From positions 305,717 to 369,716 of the forward strand of contig LVAJ01000012.1 of NCBI GenBank assembly GCA_001603005.1: a DNA stretch of 64,000 nt, in the 5' to 3' direction. How positions within the stretch are numbered: position 1 is the first letter of the stretch; each line of letters begins with the position of its first letter. The DNA is from Clostridiales bacterium Firm_04. GTDB taxonomy: Bacteria > Bacillota > Clostridia > Oscillospirales > Ruminococcaceae. The translations under genes were made by a program, and so were the position numbers. Below the pieces are notes generated by a model. The model ran no database searches and was not told where the DNA came from. It saw only the letters and a list, made by a program, of their open reading frames with translations. Positions 36,101 through 43,721 of the stretch are shown here, piece by piece.

Positions 36101-37370
36101 CACGCAGATAGTTCATCCGAATGCCGTCTGACGGGACATAGCCGGTGTACGGAATCACGGTTCCTCCCACGGAAAGCGTGTACATCTGCACATCGGCTGT
36201 GCCTTCCGCAGAAGCGACTGCAAGCGCCTTTGCCTGCTCGGTGATCAGCATGTTCATCTCTGCCGAATCCGGATTATCCGGCGTCGCTTCAAAGCCGAGC
36301 TCGGAGCCGTTGCTGTCGTTGCCAGCTGCCACACAGACCGTCACGCCGGCAGCCTCCGCCGCATTGACCGCGCGGCAGAACGGATCGTCCTCCTCCATTT
36401 GCTCATGCGAATTGCCGAGGCTGATATTTGCAGCATCCGCCTGCAGCTTGACCGCATCCTCCAGCGCCGCGAGGAACACCGATTCGTCAAAGATCTCTCC
36501 GTCGATCGCCATGAACACAAGCTGTGCATCCGGCGCGACACCGGAGATCAGCTCGCCGTCATTCGTCTGATATGCATTGCCCGCCGCGATGCCCGCAACA
36601 TGCGAGCCGTGGTACTGCGCAGGCGTCTGGTTTTCGATCGCGCGCGGATTGCTGTCAAGATAATCCGCCGCAAAGGGCACCTTGCTGCTGTAGTACACAT
36701 CATCCGCATTTACCGAAACGTGGAATCCCACGGCGGATGAAATTGCCTGCACCTTCTCCTTTGACAGCTTCGTCTGCTTGCTGTCAGGAAGCGCGGAAAA
36801 CATCGGATGCGACAGATTCAGCTCCGTGTCGATCACCGCGATGACTTTGCCCTCGCCGCGGCAGTCCGTTTCGCTGATAAAGGAAGGGATATTGCCGAGT
36901 TCAAGCGATTCCGCCGCTTCCGGCACAGGATCGAATGTCACAGACCGCGTGACGCTCTGCACACCGGCAACTGTTTCCGCCTGCGCGATCAGATATTCCG
37001 GCAGCATGCAGGAAAATCCGTTCGTCAGCGTCAGGAACCGGTAATCGACCGTAAGCGCCGGATACAGAGCGGTCATCTGCGCGATCACCGCTTCCTGTCC
37101 GGCACGGATCGCTTCGCTCTGCGCGGCGGCTTCCGGCGTACAGAGATAATCCGCCTGCCGCCCGTCCGCAAGCAGTGCTTCTGCTTCCAGCGTGACGATC
37201 ACGGGAACCGGTGTTTCATCCGGCACTGCGGCTGTTTCTGCGGCAGCTGTCGCAGCAGATTCAGGCGTGATCGCAGAAGCCGGCAGCATCCCGCCGCCAG
37301 CAATGCTGCTGCATGCCAGAACGATCGCCGCTGCAAAGCTGCATGCCCTTTTCCAATAGGTTCGATTCAT
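33189..37370 (-). CDS. Secreted subtilisin-like (S8) peptidase of lactocepin/C5a-peptidase type with C-terminal dockerin
   Basis: A 1393-residue extracellular protease. Signal peptide (1-33), propeptide (about 50-150), then the S8 domain with Asp181 (VIAVID), His254 (HGSHVAG), Asn351 (AAGND) and Ser574 (SGTSMASP). A PA domain is inserted at about 395-530 as in lactocepins. Fn3-like and further beta domains follow, and a complete two-repeat dockerin ends the protein (GDTDCSSNVDVSDAVLLAKF then NADCNKNGSADSDDL). The start at 37370 follows AGGGTGG by 7 bp. Likely degrades dietary or host protein while docked to a cohesin; none is encoded here. Confidence 0.92.
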   Translation of the reverse strand: MNRTYWKRACSFAAAIVLACSSIAGGGMLPASAITPESAATAAAETAAVPDETPVPVIVTLEAEALLADGRQADYLCTPEAAAQSEAIRAGQEAVIAQMTALYPALTVDYRFLTLTNGFSCMLPEYLIAQAETVAGVQSVTRSVTFDPVPEAAESLELGNIPSFISETDCRGEGKVIAVIDTELNLSHPMFSALPDSKQTKLSKEKVQAISSAVGFHVSVNADDVYYSSKVPFAADYLDSNPRAIENQTPAQYHGSHVAGIAAGNAYQTNDGELISGVAPDAQLVFMAIDGEIFDESVFLAALEDAVKLQADAANISLGNSHEQMEEDDPFCRAVNAAEAAGVTVCVAAGNDSNGSELGFEATPDNPDSAEMNMLITEQAKALAVASAEGTADVQMYTLSVGGTVIPYTGYVPSDGIRMNYLRDMLGEGSYDFVYCGLGTAEDFAGKDLTGRLALVERGLNTFTEKAENAKNAGALGVICMQNTDEPPISMASDSTLPIGMVSKADGEKMRNAAHQTLFLSDNLTTVHLDASVSPYTGWGVHSSLDLRPDIMGIGGNVRSAAYSGDVETMSGTSMASPYIAGCAVLLGEYLDKSGCTLTGSAREQRIRNLLMSGAVPFEEDGMPVTPRRQGAGMVSMTNALKTKVLLTGESGETKLNLRDQLGTEFDFDVTLTNISDEDVHFRNARLVLTTDRSYYDSYLKKDVIRQQQLLNCEADVDGLLDVPADRAFSKSVHVTLDRQQVNEIRGTFVNGFFIEGYLYLEGADNTVDISIPLLGFSDDFSALPIFGDNYGGYVSWFDYGLPGYDRISDQLDRDSTELGGFMDDFGSFMSSALAYSKRHQTLKNRLYISPNDDGLADYAGIRLAPQRDCFVEGGDLFDSSGKCVAKGFRMTEHATRTLGVTSDAAYSYSNIYGQTVRLNDLPEGDYTLQVRAGATKERLKNAPEIAEVPVTIDKTAPKVKTELIDYFGRTILRLTAEDKYLDSIMLIGKGSGRLVTKNGIREPEKYTLDDLLNLLVVSAPSVGQTMEYGCAFRNWYNAAVFDAALAHENPPEYEAMDNHTLGRFIYDGGFGEEWDDHYDFTSFLTVEPDQNGSVTLEYDVTDLEWYSFTAADRAFNLTEVNYVDEQLRPVSIEPGVYLGTWGYYEFTEDHFHYEPLAYNIEPFDCDYTLELRRYDTVMHVVSAESEPFWFDFDFMLTGDADTSYRLDVMDEPLYTEGNGFESKFNVKGMKYDTLVKTDFKTLNGFLKLSAKTAEQDYVKPLMKELTGCINFDKMTYHVDPDAVVTFTTDCCDKRWQIIERVSIKVDLRTGIATLPDGSRRQLLRTAELLGDTDCSSNVDVSDAVLLAKFLVSDRTAVISEAGLRNADCNKNGSADSDDLTMLLQAIARIIKL

Positions 37371-37688
37371 ATGATACCACCCTTCGTTCAATCAGTTTGT
37401 GCGCGTTTTCTCCAAACGATTTTATCTACCGGCAGAAAAACGTCTGCCTTCTTCTTTTATTATAGCACAAAGCAAAACCGTGCGCAATTGTTTTCTGTTG
37501 TTTTTCATTGATTTTTAAGATCATCCATGCATGCTTTTTGTGATAGGAAACGAAAAACAGCGAAATAATAACCCCAAATCGCCGCACATGCCGATATGTC
37601 AAGTGGCGGATCGTTGTCAAATCAAAGAAAATGTGTTATACTGGATCTATCGGAACGCACAGCGTTCACTGCCAAAGGAGGAATCATC
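37371..37688. other. Divergent intergenic region between the subtilase and flavin reductase genes
   Basis: 318 bp without a gene. It holds the two divergent promoters: minus-strand TTGCGC-17-TATAAT (37487-37459) for the subtilase and the plus-strand promoter at 37614-37642. Nothing else is evident. Confidence 0.6.
37614..37642 (+). promoter_or_regulatory. Promoter of the flavin reductase gene
   Basis: TTGTCA (37614-37619), 17-bp spacer, TATACT (37637-37642). Confidence 0.7.
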
Positions 37689-38267
37689 ATGAGAAAAAAT
37701 CTTGGCGTACAGCCCGCACTGTTCCCGATGCCGGTGGTCATCGTTGCCGCCTACGGAGCAGACGGCAATATCTGCGCGATGAATGCTGCATGGGCATAGA
37801 TCTGCGACATGGACAAGATTGCACTGTTCATTGACGCTGACCACAAAACAACACAGAACATCATGGAATCAAAGGCATTCACCGTCAGCATCGCCGATGT
37901 GCCGAACATGGCGCCGGCGGATTTCTTCGGTATCGCGACCGGCAACAAAATGCCCGATAAATTTGCACGCTCCGGCTGCACTGCCGTCCGCAGCGAGTTT
38001 GTCAATGCGCCGGTCATCACCGATTTTCCCGTTGCGATCGAGTGCGAGCTTGCAGAGGAGATCAATACGCCGAATATGCATGCAATTGTCGGCAAGATCG
38101 TCAACGTCAGCGCGGATGAACGCGTCGTCGGCGACAAGGACAAGATCCTGCCGGATCAGGTACAGGCACTCATCTTTGACCAGTACTGCAGCGGCTACTA
38201 CGCGGTCGGCGAAAAGGTCGGTCAGGCATGGAATGCCGGAAAAGACCTCATGAAAGCAGAATCCTGA
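37689..38267 (+). pseudogene. Flavin reductase-like (flavoredoxin) gene interrupted by an in-frame amber codon
   Basis: The frame starts at 37689 behind AAAGGAGG with MRKNLGVQPALFPMPVVIVA and reaches NAAWA at residue 36, where TAG stands at 37797-37799. Without a shift it continues as ICDMDKIALFID and runs 156 residues more, so the 192-codon frame is otherwise intact. FMN-binding flavin reductase/flavoredoxin proteins have MNAAW followed by a small residue at this point. A fresh nonsense mutation (for example GAG to TAG) or a sequencing error fits. An internal ATG at 37809 could start a truncated product lacking the FMN-binding N-terminus, but no ribosome site precedes it. Confidence 0.8.
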
Positions 38268-38274
38268 ACAGCAA

Positions 38275-38317
38275 ACATGACCTGCGCGGTAGATCATCGG
38301 GCAGGTCATGACATTTT
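38275..38317 (+). terminator. Terminator after the flavin reductase gene
   Basis: CATGACCTGC ... GCAGGTCATG hairpin followed by ACATTTTT. Confidence 0.75.
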
Positions 38318-38361
38318 TGCGCCGAATCCGGAAAAAAGTGAAATTTTCTCGCTTCTCCCAT

Positions 38362-38390
38362 TGCTTTTTTCGCTATTATATGGTATAATA
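38362..38390 (+). promoter_or_regulatory. Promoter of prfC
   Basis: TTGCTT (38362-38367), 17-bp spacer, TATAAT (38385-38390); the -35 is weak. Confidence 0.6.
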
Positions 38391-38430
38391 ATATGGTTAT
38401 GTCAAATCTGAAATACGGAGGAATCTGAAC

Positions 38431-40020
38431 TTGCGCACGATGGAAGAAGAAATCCGGCGCCGCAGAACCTTTGCGATCATCTCGCATCCGGACGCCGGTA
38501 AAACGACGCTCACAGAAAAACTGCTGCTCTACGGCGGCGCGATCTCCATGGCAGGTGCGGTCAAGGGCAAGAAAAATGCCCGCCACGCTGTCTCGGACTG
38601 GATGGAAATTGAAAAGCAGCGCGGTATTTCCGTCACATCGTCGGTCATGCAGTTTGAGTACGACGGATGCTGCATCAACATTCTCGATACGCCCGGACAT
38701 CAGGACTTCTCGGAAGATACCTACCGCACCCTGATGGCTGCGGATGCTGCGATCATGGTCATTGACGCGGCAAAGGGCGTTGAGGCGCAGACCAGAAAGC
38801 TGTTCAAGGTCTGTGTCATGCGGCATATCCCGATCTTTACCTTTGTCAATAAAATGGACCGCGAAGCGCAGAATCCGTTTGATCTGCTCGAGGAGATCGA
38901 ACGCGAGCTCGGCATCAGAACCTATGCCGTCAACTGGCCGATCGGCTCCGGAAAAGATTTCCGCGGCGTGTTCGACCTTGAAACCCGCCACATCCTTTCG
39001 TTCGAGGGTACAGGCGGTATGCACACGGTCTCGAAAACAGAGGTCGAGCCGGACGATCCCGCGCTTGCGGATCTCATCGGCAAGGATAACCATGCACAGC
39101 TCGCAGAGGATATCGAGCTGCTGGACGGCGCTTCCGAGGACTTTGATCTCGGCGCGATCCATGCCGGCGAACTCTCCCCTGTATTCTTCGGCTCGGCGCT
39201 GACCAATTTCGGCGTAGAACCGTTCCTCAAACGCTTCCTTGAACTGACGCCGCCGCCGCTTGCGCGCATCGCAGACGGTGAAACGGTCTCGCCGTTTGAC
39301 GAAAGCTTCTCGGCATTTGTGTTCAAGATTCAGGCGAACATGAACAAGGCGCACCGCGACCGCGTGACCTTCCTGCGCATCTGCTCCGGAAAATTCACGC
39401 GCGACATGGAAGTCTATCATGTACAGGGCGACAAGAAAATGCGCCTGTCCCAGCCGCAGATGATGATGGCGGAAAACCGCGAGATCATTGACGAGGCATT
39501 TGCAGGCGATATCATCGGCGTGTTCGATCCCGGTCTGTTCTCGATCGGCGACACGATCTGCGCGCCGAACAAAAAGCTCTGCTTCGAGGGCATCCCGACC
39601 TTTGCACCGGAGCATTTTGCCCGCGTGCGGCACAAGGATACCATGAAGCGCAAGCAGTTCGTCAAGGGCGTCATGCAGATCGCGCAGGAAGGTGCGATCC
39701 AGATCTTCCATGAGCCGGAAACCGGTATGGAGGAGGTCATCGTCGGCGTGGTCGGCGTGCTGCAGTTCGAGGTCTTTGAGCACCGCATGCGCACGGAATA
39801 CAATGTCGAGATCATCCGCGAGCCGCTGAGCTATCAGTATATCCGCTGGATCGGCGGCATTCCGACCGACAAGAAACCGCAGCTCATTATCAGCGAGGAT
39901 ACCAAGCTGGTGCAGGATTTCCGCGACCAGTATCTCCTGCTGTTCACCAGCGAATGGAATATCCGCTGGGCGCTGGAACGGAACGAGGGGCTTGAGCTCC
40001 GCGATTTCAGCAAAAACTGA
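38431..40020 (+). CDS. prfC: Peptide chain release factor 3
   Basis: Translational GTPase that recycles RF1/RF2 after termination. G1 is HPDAGKTT (about 19-26), switch region RGISVTSS, G3 DTPGHQD, G4 NKMD; domains II and III follow, giving 529 residues, the usual length. The start is a TTG at 38431 with GGAGG 9 bp upstream; an ATG nine bases downstream would be too far from the ribosome site. Monocistronic. Confidence 0.95.
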   Translation: MRTMEEEIRRRRTFAIISHPDAGKTTLTEKLLLYGGAISMAGAVKGKKNARHAVSDWMEIEKQRGISVTSSVMQFEYDGCCINILDTPGHQDFSEDTYRTLMAADAAIMVIDAAKGVEAQTRKLFKVCVMRHIPIFTFVNKMDREAQNPFDLLEEIERELGIRTYAVNWPIGSGKDFRGVFDLETRHILSFEGTGGMHTVSKTEVEPDDPALADLIGKDNHAQLAEDIELLDGASEDFDLGAIHAGELSPVFFGSALTNFGVEPFLKRFLELTPPPLARIADGETVSPFDESFSAFVFKIQANMNKAHRDRVTFLRICSGKFTRDMEVYHVQGDKKMRLSQPQMMMAENREIIDEAFAGDIIGVFDPGLFSIGDTICAPNKKLCFEGIPTFAPEHFARVRHKDTMKRKQFVKGVMQIAQEGAIQIFHEPETGMEEVIVGVVGVLQFEVFEHRMRTEYNVEIIREPLSYQYIRWIGGIPTDKKPQLIISEDTKLVQDFRDQYLLLFTSEWNIRWALERNEGLELRDFSKN

Positions 40021-40027
40021 ATCCAAT

Positions 40028-40066
40028 GAAAAGCCCGCCGGTATTCGGAACATCCGGCGGGCTTTT
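40028..40066. terminator. Bidirectional terminator between prfC and the dockerin gene
   Basis: AAAAGCCCGCCGG/CCGGCGGGCTTTT hairpin serving both convergent genes. Confidence 0.85.
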
Positions 40067-40078
40067 CTGTGGAGGATA

Positions 40079-41449
40079 TTACGCCATGAGATCATCAAAT
40101 GTGATGATTCTGCCGAGGAACAGCATCAGTCTGGACAGGTCTTCGCCGTCCACATTTCCGTCATGCGTCAGATCGGCGTTCGCCAACCCCTGATCGGTGA
40201 TCGCTGCCGCTTTGTCCTGAACAATGTATCTTGCGATCAGAACCGCATCGGAAATATCCGTGCCGTCTTTGCAGTTCGCATTGCCCCAGTCGTTGTCCGG
40301 CAGCACGATGTCCGTGATGTTTCCGCTCACGACGGCGGATGTGCCGTTGATGATCAGAACATCGCCGTTTTCATCCAGAATCCGTCCCTTTTCATCGGTC
40401 GCAGTTGTATAGGTCGTTTCGGTCGTGCTTCTGCTGAGGTCATCGTCTGCTGTACCCGGATTCAGCTTCATTGTTGTGCCGTTGTGCTCGATGATAATAT
40501 TGCCTTTCTCATCGCGAAAACGTCCCTTTTCATCGGTCACGGTTGTTTTCGATGTTGCCTCCGTCCAAATGGCGGTCGAGGTTTGTTTGGGCTCGGTCGT
40601 CTCATACTGATACCACCATTTGGTTGTCGTCGTTGCCGGATCGGGTGTTGTGAAGGTCACCGTTGTTGTGGTCGCCGTCAATGCCGGATTAGAGAGCGTT
40701 GTTGTGGTGAAAACCGGCGGCTCGGTTTCGGTCACGATCGGCGGCAGGACACGAACCTTTTCCGTTGCGGTTCTGCCGTCGGAAGTCCGGACGGTAACGG
40801 CTGTTTCGCCCTCTTTCAGTCCCCAGAGTACAAGTTCCTGCGTCGTGGACGATCTCTCAACCCTTGCGATGGTTTCATCTTCGACCTCATATTCCACTTT
40901 GGCGGGATATGCACCGACGAGCGGGATCATCACACCCTCGCCGCAAATCATCTCGATGTATTCCTTATAGCATCGCAGATACAGCGGTGTATCTGCATTG
41001 TAATCCTTGTCATAGATCTTGACAGGGATCGCGCTTTCCGTTCCTTTCATGCAGAGATCATGATACTGTACAGGCGAAATGGATTTATCAGGGAAAGAAC
41101 CGGTTTCTCCGACAGCCGGTCTGATGACGACTTGATAATCGCCGGGCGTTTCCGTATCGACCTGCGTGGTATCAAGCGTATACAGATCCGCAAATTCGCC
41201 GGAACCGACCGTAAACGAATATACATAGGAAGCCTTTCCTTCCCAGTCATACATGACTGCTTCCAGTATCACCTTGCTGCAATCAAGGGTATCGCCGGCA
41301 TAGATTCCGAGTTCCGCATTCAACACTCTGGAATACCGGATATCGCCGTACATTGTTTCTTCATCCTCTGCATACGCCGGTAATACGGAAAACGATGCAA
41401 TCCCAATCACCAGCGCGGTGAAAGCAGAAAAGATTCTTGTTGTTTTCAT
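40079..41449 (-). CDS. Secreted dockerin protein with Thr-rich linkers and internal repeat
   Basis: A 456-residue protein with signal peptide (1-27), a beta-sandwich domain (about 30-165) of unknown type, a short Big2-like Ig domain (about 165-235, ending in EGETAVTVRTSDGRTATEKV), Thr-rich linkers, two copies of a short repeat (TDEKGRFRDEKGNIIIEHNG and TDEKGRILDENGDVLIINGT), and a C-terminal dockerin (about 388-450) with two EF-hand repeats. No catalytic motif is seen. It lies 26 bp downstream of an anti-sigma gene on the same strand and is probably part of the ECF-sigma operon. Confidence 0.8.
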   Translation of the reverse strand: MKTTRIFSAFTALVIGIASFSVLPAYAEDEETMYGDIRYSRVLNAELGIYAGDTLDCSKVILEAVMYDWEGKASYVYSFTVGSGEFADLYTLDTTQVDTETPGDYQVVIRPAVGETGSFPDKSISPVQYHDLCMKGTESAIPVKIYDKDYNADTPLYLRCYKEYIEMICGEGVMIPLVGAYPAKVEYEVEDETIARVERSSTTQELVLWGLKEGETAVTVRTSDGRTATEKVRVLPPIVTETEPPVFTTTTLSNPALTATTTTVTFTTPDPATTTTKWWYQYETTEPKQTSTAIWTEATSKTTVTDEKGRFRDEKGNIIIEHNGTTMKLNPGTADDDLSRSTTETTYTTATDEKGRILDENGDVLIINGTSAVVSGNITDIVLPDNDWGNANCKDGTDISDAVLIARYIVQDKAAAITDQGLANADLTHDGNVDGEDLSRLMLFLGRIITFDDLMA

Positions 41450-41475
41450 AGTAATACCTCCTTTTCAAATACGGT

Positions 41476-42810
41476 TCACTGTTTCAGCTGTGCATCATAC
41501 GCACCGGCTTCCCGCTGTTCATAAAATTCATAGAGGGATTCCGGCAACGCGATTCCCATATCCCGCAGCCTGATATAATCGCGGATGAGCTGTGCTTTTT
41601 CCGCGCCTGTGATTTGCAGATATTCCGTATCATGATAAACATAGTTTTCAGAAGAATTACGGCAGACCGTCCGCGTGATATTTGCAAGCAGCCGCTGTAC
41701 GAGCGAAAAATCATCGCCGCGGGATGCATAAATCTGTTCGGCAAGTCCGGCATCCTCTTCATCCAGTTCGCCGTTCATATTGATATCCCCGCAGAGAAAA
41801 TACGTGCCGCCGAAATGATCGTAAAGCCCGTCCGCAGCTTCAAGCGGTACGATCTCGCCGTCAGACACCTCGTTCCCTTCTGCAACGATGACGTTTACCG
41901 TTTTGTACTGCCGGTTGAATTCGCTCATCAGCGAATTGATTTCTATATCACTTAGTTGCACAAAGGCTTCCAGCGTCACGGAAGAATCCATATGTTGCAC
42001 ACAGACGTATCTTCGCAGCATACCGGTGTCATTTGTATCATATGGAAGAAGATACGTTTGATCCAGACCGGTATGTTCAGTAACCATCGGCGCCCAATCG
42101 ACGATATCGCCGAGTTCCAGCTGCTCGCTGCGCATGGTCCTTGCCCGGGAACTGCCCAGCAGCATCTCCCAGTACAGCGCAGACAGCTCATAAACGTCCC
42201 GCAGATCAATCGCACCGTCCATATTGAAATCGCCTTTTTGATAGAACACTCCGTCAATCATCAGACCGTTTTCCGATTTTTTCGGCTCTTCGTTGCGAAC
42301 TGCCGTCGTTCCTGTCGTTGTCGCCGTAGTACCTGTGCGCTCCGTCGTATCCGCCGCATCTGGATCCTGCGCCTGCTGCGCATCTGCTGCAGCGGATTCA
42401 GGCGCACTGCCCTGCCCCGATGCAGTCGTACCGGTCGCGGCGGGCGCTGCTGTCGTAAGCAGCGTGGTCGTGGTGCCTGCCGGAACTGCCGCAGTCATGC
42501 CGGAAACCGATGCCGTCGTCTGCTCCGACTCCGATACCTGCGAGGACATCGAATCCGGCGCTTTGCTGATCGACGCCAGCAGATACACAAAACCGGCTGT
42601 CAGTGTCAGACAGGCTGCAAGCGTACCCCAGCGTAGCAGCCGGACAGGAAAGCGCTGAACCGTTTCCGCTGCCGGTTCCGCCGAAACTGCATCTTTCTCC
42701 GCAATGCTCGCTGCCGCACCGGCTTTTTTCTGCGGCTGATATGCCAGCTCCCGCGCAATATCTGCTTCCGGCAGGTCGCCGAACGCTTCCATTAGCGCAA
42801 ACGCATTCAC
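41476..42810 (-). CDS. Membrane-spanning anti-sigma factor with extracellular dockerin-like EF-hand repeats
   Basis: Its ATG overlaps the stop of the ECF sigma gene (ATGA), the standard anti-sigma position. A cytoplasmic N-terminus (1-58, beginning MNAFALMEAFGDLPEADIA) is followed by one membrane helix (59-81), a Thr/Ala-rich linker (95-170), and an extracellular region of 270 residues containing two separated EF-hand/dockerin-type loops (GDFNMDGAIDLRD, 193-205; GDINMNGELDEED, 341-353). The anti-sigma role is inferred from position and topology; no zinc-binding anti-sigma motif is seen. Calcium or cohesin binding by the loops is inference. Confidence 0.75.
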   Translation of the reverse strand: MNAFALMEAFGDLPEADIARELAYQPQKKAGAAASIAEKDAVSAEPAAETVQRFPVRLLRWGTLAACLTLTAGFVYLLASISKAPDSMSSQVSESEQTTASVSGMTAAVPAGTTTTLLTTAAPAATGTTASGQGSAPESAAADAQQAQDPDAADTTERTGTTATTTGTTAVRNEEPKKSENGLMIDGVFYQKGDFNMDGAIDLRDVYELSALYWEMLLGSSRARTMRSEQLELGDIVDWAPMVTEHTGLDQTYLLPYDTNDTGMLRRYVCVQHMDSSVTLEAFVQLSDIEINSLMSEFNRQYKTVNVIVAEGNEVSDGEIVPLEAADGLYDHFGGTYFLCGDINMNGELDEEDAGLAEQIYASRGDDFSLVQRLLANITRTVCRNSSENYVYHDTEYLQITGAEKAQLIRDYIRLRDMGIALPESLYEFYEQREAGAYDAQLKQ

Positions 42811-43361
42811 AGCAATCCCTCCTTCCCGAGATATTCCTTTAGCTTGTTTCTCGTTCGCAGAAGTGACATTTTCACTGCGCTTTGCTGCATGCCCATTTTT
42901 TCGGCGATCTGCCGGACAGAATCGGACATGTAGTACCGCAGCATGAAGATATGCCTTGTGTCAGGCGGGAGAGAATCCAGAAACGCCTTGAGCGCCCGCG
43001 AAAGCTCGCGCTGTTCGACTGCCGATTCCACATACTCTCCGGACGGCAGCACATCGGACAGCTCATCGAGTGCCTCTGCAAACTGTCTGCCGCCGCGTTT
43101 CCGGCGTGTGTCATGTTTCAGGCGATCCATTGCCGCGCGGCGCACCAGTGTCACCAGATACGCTTCCAGACTGACGGGATCATGCGGGGGGACGCTGTTC
43201 CACACCGCCAAAAGCATATCATTCACACATTCCTCTGCATCTTCGCGGTTGCCAAGCATATTGTAAGCCAGCGAATAGCACAGCCCGCCGTATGCCTGAC
43301 GGATCTCCTGCAAAACATGCTCATCACGCTTCTGCAGCAGCGCAATGATCCGGCGTTCCAT
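42807..43361 (-). CDS. ECF-type RNA polymerase sigma factor
   Basis: A 184-residue sigma-70 family factor with region 2 (about 20-85, NMLGNREDAEECVNDMLLAVW) and region 4 (about 125-178, LPPDTRHIFMLRYYMSDSVRQIAEKMG with helix-turn-helix). It starts a three-gene run with the membrane anti-sigma and a secreted dockerin protein, so it probably reads an extracytoplasmic signal related to substrate or surface state. No autoregulatory promoter was recognised upstream. Confidence 0.93.
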   Translation of the reverse strand: MERRIIALLQKRDEHVLQEIRQAYGGLCYSLAYNMLGNREDAEECVNDMLLAVWNSVPPHDPVSLEAYLVTLVRRAAMDRLKHDTRRKRGGRQFAEALDELSDVLPSGEYVESAVEQRELSRALKAFLDSLPPDTRHIFMLRYYMSDSVRQIAEKMGMQQSAVKMSLLRTRNKLKEYLGKEGLL

Positions 43362-43721
43362 TGTCTCACCCCCTCTATTACCTAAGTAGACAAATCTGCA
43401 AATCGGTCACATCTTTTTGCAAAAAAATAGGGAAATCCTGATTCAATCGGTATCTCCGATGGATTTGAAATGGAGCTCCGCTCCAAACCTCGCCAAAGGG
43501 ACCATTGTCCCTTTGAAATCCCATTCATGGAAAAGTAAGAAAATATGTACATTTCCTTGCGGCATAAAATGGGATGCTTAAGGGCTGGCAGCCCTTAAGC
43601 AGGTGTTTGAGGGCGGAGCCCTCATTAAAAATCCGCCGAAGCACATTATTCGTCATTAACTTAGAAAAATGACCGGAAACATGCTGTCTCCGGTCATCCT
43701 GTTGAATAAGCGTCAAAACGG
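43362..43721. repeat. Intergenic region with a cluster of palindromic hairpins
   Basis: 360 bp without a convincing gene. It holds perfect inverted repeats at 43471-43485 (TGGAGC/GCTCCA), 43494-43515 (CAAAGGGAC/GTCCCTTTG), 43576-43600 (GCTTAAGGGCTG/CAGCCCTTAAGC, nearly perfect) and 43609-43623 (GAGGGC/GCCCTC), with ATCCCATT (43518-43525) pairing AATGGGAT (43567-43574) around the middle. The pattern suggests a palindromic dispersed element, followed by the argF terminator. Confidence 0.5.
43664..43697 (-). terminator. Terminator after argF
   Basis: Minus strand ATGACCGGA ... TCCGGTCAT hairpin followed by TTTTT. Confidence 0.8.

Noticed and set aside
37797..37799. Pyrrolysine or other recoding at the amber codon
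   Set aside because: Flavin reductases have no known need for recoding at this site and nothing in the window suggests an amber suppressor system.
38248..40098. Long minus-strand open frame (616 codons) opposite prfC
   Set aside because: Antisense shadow of prfC, which has all GTPase motifs on the plus strand.
43362..43721. CRISPR array
   Set aside because: The hairpins differ from one another and are not evenly spaced; no direct repeats of 20-40 bp are present here or elsewhere in the window.
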